Shown here in pieces: positions 59,514 through 64,000 of a DNA stretch of 64,000 nucleotides. The position numbers were made by a program, and so were the translations under genes. This stretch comes from Streptomyces bathyalis (GTDB lineage: Bacteria; Actinomycetota; Actinomycetes; Streptomycetales; Streptomycetaceae). The notes under the pieces are model-generated. The model made no database searches. It saw only the letters and a program-made list of their open reading frames with translations, and was not told where the DNA came from. Location of the stretch: NCBI RefSeq assembly GCF_015910445.1, contig NZ_CP048882.1:4712001-4776000 (forward strand), read 5' to 3'. Position 1 is the first letter of the stretch, and each line of letters opens with the position of its first letter.

Positions 59514-59738
59514 CTACCTCGATCTGCCGCCGATGACGGCGACCAGAGCGATGACGACGATCCAGACGATGTAGAGGTAGGCCCACAGGACGGGGACGCC
59601 GAAGACGCGGTCGGTGCGATCGAACCGCGCCAGGAACGGCGGAAGGATCAGCACCAGAGCCAGCGCCGCCACGACCACCAGTCGCCCGGCGAGCTGCTCG
59701 TCGTCTCGCGACTTCGCCACGGGCTGCCTCCGCCTCAT
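59514..59738 (-). CDS. Small membrane protein, DUF3311-like symporter partner
   Basis: 74 residues with two membrane segments: LVVVAALALVLILPPFLARF and FGVPVLWAYLYIVWIVVIAL. This matches the DUF3311 pattern of small proteins encoded beside sodium:solute symporters. It precedes the fusion gene by 4 bases. Probably a stabilising subunit of the symporter part. Confidence 0.72.
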   Translation of the reverse strand: MRRRQPVAKSRDDEQLAGRLVVVAALALVLILPPFLARFDRTDRVFGVPVLWAYLYIVWIVVIALVAVIGGRSR

Positions 59739-60115
59739 GTCACGCCTTGCGATCGCCCAGGTGCTTACAGTGCCGTACTTGCCCAGTCCAGCACGGCAAG
59801 GTCATGACTGCACTGCGTGACGCCGTCAGCAGCGCGCTTTCTCCTCGCCCGGACGGGTGAACGCCGCTGACCGCCGGTGCCGCCGCACCGCCCCGGGAAG
59901 CCCCCGAGGCCGGAACCCTCCGTCCGCGGCACGCCGTGGTCGGAACGGGCGATCGCCTCCCGGGCCCGGACCCGGCCGGGGGCGGCTCCGGGTCATGTCG
60001 CGGCTGGTACGCGGTGAGTGCGTACGAGTGCGACCCGATGGACATGCTCGTTAACTCTCTGTGATCATCAGTGAATTGCGGCAGACCAGGGGAGCGGTAC
60101 CGGAGGGGGCCGGAA
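59739..60115. other. Gene-free region before the second HTH/DUF397 pair
   Basis: 377 bases separating the divergent symporter operon and the HTH gene; both promoters must lie here. I found no convincing gene or clear -35/-10 pair. The segment near 59,960-60,000 is rich in CCGGGCCCGG-like words. Confidence 0.45.
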
Positions 60116-60955
60116 ATGGCGCACAGCGCGGGCAGGTCGTGGGCCGGGGAGCCGGAGACGTCGGACAGCCTCAAGTCCTTCGGCGCGATCGTGAAGGTCT
60201 TCCGGGAACGGGCGGGGATCACGCAGGACGCGCTGGCAGCGCTGGTGCAGTACTCGCACCCCATGATCAGCTCGATCGAGCAGGGCCGCCGCCTGCCGCC
60301 GCCCGACTTCGTCGAGAAGGCCGAAGAGGCGCTGGACGCCTTCGGCGTGCTGCGTGCGGCGGCCCAACACGTGGGGCGCCAGCCGGGGTTGGCGACCTGG
60401 TTCCGTGAGTGGGCGCGGCTGGAGAAGGAGGCCGTCAACCTGTGCACGTACGAGTGCCGCCTGGTCCCCGGACTGCTCCAGACCGAGACGTACGCGCGTG
60501 CCGTGTTCGACAACAGCCTGCCGCCGCTGACCGACACGCAGCTCGAATTGCAGGTCACCGCCCGGACGGAGCGGCAGCGGCTGCTCACCGAGCGGCCCGG
60601 CACGCCGTTCAGCTTCATCATCGAGGAGTCCGTCCTGATGCGGCGGCTGGGCGGTGCAGCCACCACCCGTGAGCAGCTCGAACACCTCCTGGAGCGGGGC
60701 ACGTTGCGGAACGTGGAGATCCAGGTCGTGCCCGCCGACCGGGAGGAGCACGCGTGCCTCGACGGTCCCGTCGCGCTGCTGGAGACGCCGTACCACCGCT
60801 GGCTCGGCTACAGCGAGGGCCAGAAGAACGGCCGGCTGATCTCCGACGCGAAAGACGTCAGCGTGCTCCAGATGCGTTATGCCAAGATGCGCTCACAGGC
60901 TCTCTCCCATGCCGAATCGACGAGCCTGCTGAAGCGGATGCGAGGAGCGCTATGA
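60116..60955 (+). CDS. XRE-type HTH regulator with DUF5753
   Basis: 279 residues. HTH at about 22-80 (SFGAIVKVFRERAGITQDAL, LVQYSHPMISSIEQGRRLPP) and DUF5753 (LATWFREWARLEKEAVNLCT, ECRLVPGLLQTETYARAVFD, EEHACLDGPVALLETPYH). ATG at 60116 after GGAGG. Stop overlaps a DUF397 gene by ATGA. Paralogue of the gene at 53312, but without an adjacent HATPase. Confidence 0.9.
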   Translation: MAHSAGRSWAGEPETSDSLKSFGAIVKVFRERAGITQDALAALVQYSHPMISSIEQGRRLPPPDFVEKAEEALDAFGVLRAAAQHVGRQPGLATWFREWARLEKEAVNLCTYECRLVPGLLQTETYARAVFDNSLPPLTDTQLELQVTARTERQRLLTERPGTPFSFIIEESVLMRRLGGAATTREQLEHLLERGTLRNVEIQVVPADREEHACLDGPVALLETPYHRWLGYSEGQKNGRLISDAKDVSVLQMRYAKMRSQALSHAESTSLLKRMRGAL

Positions 60956-61194
60956 GCAGCGGACCGGCCTGGTTCAAGTCGACCTACAGCAGCCCCGACG
61001 GCGACAACTGTGTCGAGGTCGCCCTCTCCTGGAGCAAGTCCAGCTACAGCGGCACCGAGGGCGACAACTGCGTCGAGGTCGCCGCGTGCCCCGGCACCGT
61101 CCACGTGCGGGACTCCAAGGACAAGGAAGGCCCCCAGCTCGCCGTCGCGCCCGGCGCCTGGACCGCCTTCGTCTCGTACGCCGCACAGGCGTAA
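60952..61194 (+). CDS. DUF397 protein with internal duplication
   Basis: 80 residues. The DUF397 opening is present twice with a 20-residue period: FKSTYSSPDGDNCVEVA (8-24) and SKSSYSGTEGDNCVEVA (28-44), followed by the normal second half VHVRDSKDKEGPQLAV and WTAFVSYA. ATGA overlap with its HTH partner. Most DUF397 proteins have one copy. Confidence 0.9.
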   Translation: MSSGPAWFKSTYSSPDGDNCVEVALSWSKSSYSGTEGDNCVEVAACPGTVHVRDSKDKEGPQLAVAPGAWTAFVSYAAQA

Positions 61195-61206
61195 CTCCCG
61201 CTTCCC

Positions 61207-62010
61207 ATGCGGCGGTTCGAGGGTTACGCGGCGCTGGTCACCGGTGCGGGGCAGGGGATCGGCGCGGCCGTCTGCCGTCGCCTGGCAGCGGAAGGCGCGC
61301 GAGTGACGGTGACCGATCTCGACGGTGCGCGGGCCGAGCGCGCCGCCGAGGCGATCCGCGCCGACGGCGGCGAGGCCGCGGCCACGGCGTGCGACGTGGG
61401 CGACCGTGCGGCCGTGGAGGCAGCGGTCGCGCTGGCCGTACGGAACTTCGGCCGGCTGGACGTCCTCGTCAACAACGCCTACTCCTGCAACCCCGACGCG
61501 GCGCTGCTGGAGGACGAGCCGGACGACGTCTGGGACCGCGACCTCGACATCACACTCACCGGTGCCTTCCGCTGCGCCCGCGCCGCGATGCCGCATCTCG
61601 CGGCGGCCGGAGGGCGCGGCGCGATCGTCAACATCGGTTCCGTCAACGGGATCCAGGACTTCGGCAACCACGCCTACAGCGCCGCCAAGGCCGGTCTCGC
61701 ATCCCTCACCCGCACGCTTGCGGGAGACGGCGGACCGCGCGGCGTGCGCGTCAACCTCGTCGCCCCGGGCACGGTGCACACCGACGCGTGGGCGGGACGC
61801 GACGCGGCTCTGGAACGACTGGCCGCCCTCTACCCGCTGGGCAGGGTCGGCCGCGCCGACGACATCGCCGCTGCCGTCGCCTTCCTGGCGTCGCCCGACG
61901 CGGAGTGGATCACGGGCGTCACGCTCCCCGTGGACGGCGGCATCACCTCGGTCAACTCCGCCTTCCCGCAGGCCCTGAGCGTTCCGGACGAGCCGGGCCG
62001 GACCGGTTAG
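61207..62010 (+). CDS. Short-chain dehydrogenase/reductase
   Basis: 267 residues. Classical SDR: VTGAGQGIGAAVCRRL, VLVNNAYSCNP (NNA), IVNIGSVNGIQD (catalytic Ser), AYSAAKAGLASL (Tyr/Lys), PVDGGITSVNS C-terminal loop. ATG at 61207, 12 bases after the DUF397 stop. Substrate unknown. Confidence 0.9.
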   Translation: MRRFEGYAALVTGAGQGIGAAVCRRLAAEGARVTVTDLDGARAERAAEAIRADGGEAAATACDVGDRAAVEAAVALAVRNFGRLDVLVNNAYSCNPDAALLEDEPDDVWDRDLDITLTGAFRCARAAMPHLAAAGGRGAIVNIGSVNGIQDFGNHAYSAAKAGLASLTRTLAGDGGPRGVRVNLVAPGTVHTDAWAGRDAALERLAALYPLGRVGRADDIAAAVAFLASPDAEWITGVTLPVDGGITSVNSAFPQALSVPDEPGRTG

Positions 62011-62038
62011 GCCCACAGCCTGATGAGGTGGCGGCCCG

Positions 62039-63229
62039 TTGAGTCGTGATGCGATCCCCGTCCTGTGGCTGTGCGGACCACCGGGCGTCGGCAAGACCGC
62101 GGTCGGCTGGGAGCTGTACTCCCGTTGCGCGCGGGCCGGAACGGGAACCGCCTACGTCGACATCGACCAACTGGGCATGTGCTCCCCGGAGTCCGCGTCC
62201 GACCCGGGCCGCCACCGGATGAAGGCGCGGAACCTCGGCGCGCTGGTGGCGAACTTCGGGCAGTCGGGCGCCCGGCGCGTCATCGTCTCCGGAGTCGTCG
62301 ACGCCGAACGCGGCCCGCCTCTCGACCAGCTCCCGGGCGCCGCGGTGACGGTGTGCCGGCTGCGCGCCGGACGAGGTGATCTGAAGCGGCGGCTCGAGGC
62401 GCGCGGCTCTCAGGGCGACGACGCGGCGGAGGACGCGCTGCGCGAATCCGACGCCCTGGATGCCGGCGACTTCGCCGATCTGTGCATCGACACCAGCGGC
62501 TTGCCGGTGGCCGAGGTGGCGCGGCTCGTACGGGAGCGCACCGGCGGATGGCCGCTGTTCACCGGTCCGGGCCGGGCCTCCGCGGGAACACGTCCCGACG
62601 GACACCCGGTGACGGCCGCCGACGGCCGGATCCTCTGGCTGTGCGGTGCGACCGGCGTCGGCAAGTCGACGGTCGGGTTCGAGGTCTACCAGAAGGCCCT
62701 GCGCGCCGGGCACGCCGCGGCGTACGTCGACGTCGGCCAACTCGGCTTCTGCGGCCCCGTCATGGCCGACGACCCCGGCAACCACCGGGTCAAGGCCCGG
62801 AATCTGGCGGCCCTGTGGCAGACCTTCCGCGCGGCCGGGGCCCGGCGCCTGATCGTCGTCGGCCCGGTCGAGGACGAGGACACGATCAGGACCTACGCCG
62901 GCGAACTGCCCGCCGCCACGCTCACGTTGTGCCGTCTCCGCGCCTCACGTGACCGACTGGCCGAGCGGATCCTGCAGCGCGGGCAAGGTGGCAGCTGGGC
63001 GCAACCGGGCGACCCGCTGAAAGGGAGATCCACCGCGCACCTGCTCCGGGTCGCCGACAGGGCGGCGGCGGAGGCCGACGTCCTGGAACGCGCCGCGATC
63101 GGCGACCTGTCCGTGGACACCGACAGGCGCACCGTCGAGGAGGTCGCCGACGCCGTCGTGGCCCGGACCGGATGGACGAGCGCGGCCGGACGGGCAGGCC
63201 ACACCGGGGCGGCCCGCAAGTCCCGCTGA
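62039..63229 (+). CDS. Protein with two tandem P-loop (nucleotide-kinase-like) domains
   Basis: 396 residues made of two ~190-residue copies. Copy 1: LWLCGPPGVGKTAVGWELY (11-27), AYVDIDQLGMC, MKARNLGALVANF. Copy 2: LWLCGATGVGKSTVGFEVY, AYVDVGQLGFC, VKARNLAALWQTF. Both Walker A motifs are intact. The fold resembles small nucleoside/nucleotide kinases or gluconate-kinase-like P-loop proteins; no substrate motif recognised. Start is TTG at 62039 with TGAGGTGG upstream, because no ATG or GTG in frame precedes the first motif. Confidence 0.78.
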   Translation: MSRDAIPVLWLCGPPGVGKTAVGWELYSRCARAGTGTAYVDIDQLGMCSPESASDPGRHRMKARNLGALVANFGQSGARRVIVSGVVDAERGPPLDQLPGAAVTVCRLRAGRGDLKRRLEARGSQGDDAAEDALRESDALDAGDFADLCIDTSGLPVAEVARLVRERTGGWPLFTGPGRASAGTRPDGHPVTAADGRILWLCGATGVGKSTVGFEVYQKALRAGHAAAYVDVGQLGFCGPVMADDPGNHRVKARNLAALWQTFRAAGARRLIVVGPVEDEDTIRTYAGELPAATLTLCRLRASRDRLAERILQRGQGGSWAQPGDPLKGRSTAHLLRVADRAAAEADVLERAAIGDLSVDTDRRTVEEVADAVVARTGWTSAAGRAGHTGAARKSR

Positions 63230-63235
63230 GAACAG

Positions 63236-63290
63236 GGCTGTTCAGCCGTGGATCAGGGGCGCGATACGGCTGTTCAGCCGTGGATCAGGG
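63236..63290. repeat. 23-bp direct repeat copying the end of ispE
   Basis: GGCTGTTCAGCCGTGGATCA plus GGG occurs at 63236-63258 and 63268-63290. The right copy contains the ispE stop and last codons. It also forms a perfect hairpin ACGGCTG-TT-CAGCCGT at 63266-63281, a possible terminator between convergent genes. Confidence 0.8.
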
Positions 63291-64000
63291 TCGCACCGGG
63301 CGCCGGCGCGGTGGTCGTGCGAGCGGAGCGGCAGTGCCCGGACTCCTCCAGCGCGGAGGCGATCGCCTCCGCCGACCGCGCGTCCGACGCCAGGAACGCG
63401 CACGTCGGGCCCGAGCCGGAGACCAGCGCCGCCAGAGCGCCCGCCGCGGTGCCGGTCTTGAGCGTGTCGCTCAGCGACGGGCGCAGCGAAAGCGCCGCCG
63501 GCTGAAGGTCGTTGGAGACGGAGATGGCCAGCTCCTCCGCGTCGCCCGTGCGCAGCGCGTCGAACAGCCGCTGGGACGGCCGTGGTTCGGGCACGGAGTC
63601 GATCCCCGCGCCCGTGCCGGAGGTCTCCCGCAGCCTGTCGCACTCCCGGTAGACGGCCGGTGTCGACAGTCCGCCGTCGGCGAGGGCGAACACCCAGTGG
63701 AACGTCCCGCCGGTCTCCACCGGCGTCAGCAGCTCGCCGCGCCCCTGACCGAGCGCGGCGCCGCCGACGAGGGCGAACGGCACGTCGGACCCCAACTCCG
63801 CGCAGCACGCGAGCAGTTCGTCCCGCGGCGTCCTCGTGCCCCACAGCGCGTCGCACGCCAGCAGCGCACCCGCCGCGTCGGCACTGCCTCCCGCCATGCC
63901 GCCCGCGACGGGGATGTCCTTCACGATGTGCAGGCTCACGTGCGGCGCGCGGCCGTGCCGTTCGGCGAGAAGGCGGGCCGCCCGAGCAGCCAGGTTGCTG
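63274..64000 (-). CDS. ispE: 4-diphosphocytidyl-2-C-methyl-D-erythritol kinase (5' end outside window)
   Basis: GHMP kinase of the MEP isoprenoid pathway, phosphorylating CDP-methylerythritol. Visible: NLAARAARLL, the ATP loop IPVAGGMAGGSADAAGALL, LGSDVPFALVGGAALGQGRGE (with the sugar-binding Asp) and the C-terminal GSGPTCAFLA. The N-terminal ~90 residues (the CDP part) lie beyond the right edge. Last codons are inside a direct repeat. Convergent with the P-loop gene. Confidence 0.9.
   Translation of the reverse strand, partial: SNLAARAARLLAERHGRAPHVSLHIVKDIPVAGGMAGGSADAAGALLACDALWGTRTPRDELLACCAELGSDVPFALVGGAALGQGRGELLTPVETGGTFHWVFALADGGLSTPAVYRECDRLRETSGTGAGIDSVPEPRPSQRLFDALRTGDAEELAISVSNDLQPAALSLRPSLSDTLKTGTAAGALAALVSGSGPTCAFLASDARSAEAIASALEESGHCRSARTTTAPAPGATLIHG

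Overview
The window is actinobacterial chromosome, almost certainly from a Streptomyces or a close relative. GC content is very high throughout. It carries streptomycete lineage markers: an SsgA-like sporulation protein, two HTH/DUF397 pairs of WhiJ/BldB type, two DUF574-type SAM methyltransferases, a tricorn-like protease, a SpoIIE-type phosphatase and rare in-frame TTA codons. I saw no rRNA, tRNA, CRISPR array, intact insertion sequence or prophage.

Region 1 (about 1-13,100, all minus strand) is the most interesting part. It is a tightly packed accessory operon read leftwards from 12,893 and running off the left edge. The order is: Fe(II)/2-oxoglutarate dioxygenase, membrane fatty-acid-desaturase-like diiron enzyme, 153-residue orphan, DegT-type PLP aminotransferase, ornithine-cyclodeaminase-family enzyme, ATP-grasp ligase, PurD-like ATP-grasp ligase, NudC-like Nudix hydrolase, ATP-grasp ligase, MFS exporter, ATP-grasp ligase, rhodanese (partial). 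Several junctions overlap by ATGA. Two genes contain TTA codons. There is no NRPS or PKS. I read it as a biosynthetic cluster for a small amide- or peptide-like metabolite joined by stand-alone ligases and I do not recognise the product.

Region 2 (13,638-18,404, minus strand) is an allantoin/hydantoin module: allantoinase, an Asp/Glu/hydantoin racemase-family protein lacking one catalytic cysteine, an NCS1 permease and a GntR/FCD regulator. A well-formed promoter with a palindromic operator precedes the permease.

Region 3 (18,500-31,900) is mixed: a GrpB remnant, a GNAT, a DUF1707 protein, a PstS-like binding protein, VOC and DinB proteins, the glucarate operon (kdgD, a GntP permease, gudD), a PadR/membrane-protein pair, a lipoprotein, a three-gene DUF4242/cupin/ABM-like set, a Tat-exported PI-PLC-like protein and a HIT protein.

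Region 4 (31,900-43,600) holds a GNAT-MazG fusion, a DUF574 methyltransferase, a FabD/MdcH-like protein without its active-site serine, a GNAT, exonuclease III, an ArsR/VOC/SRPBCC operon, a MerR regulator and a Baeyer-Villiger monooxygenase/hydrolase/SDR operon behind a clear inverted-repeat operator. Several intergenic gaps carry short perfect tandem repeats.

Region 5 (43,800-64,000) holds the tricorn-like protease, the SsgA-like gene, an ECF transporter (CbiM-PDGLE fusion, CbiQ, CbiO) behind a nickel-regulator (Nur) box, a beta-lactamase-family esterase, a WhiJ-like locus with a divergent palindrome, a very large Na+/solute symporter-GAF-SpoIIE-HATPase fusion with a small membrane partner, a second HTH/DUF397 pair, an SDR, a protein with two tandem P-loop domains, and ispE cut by the right edge.
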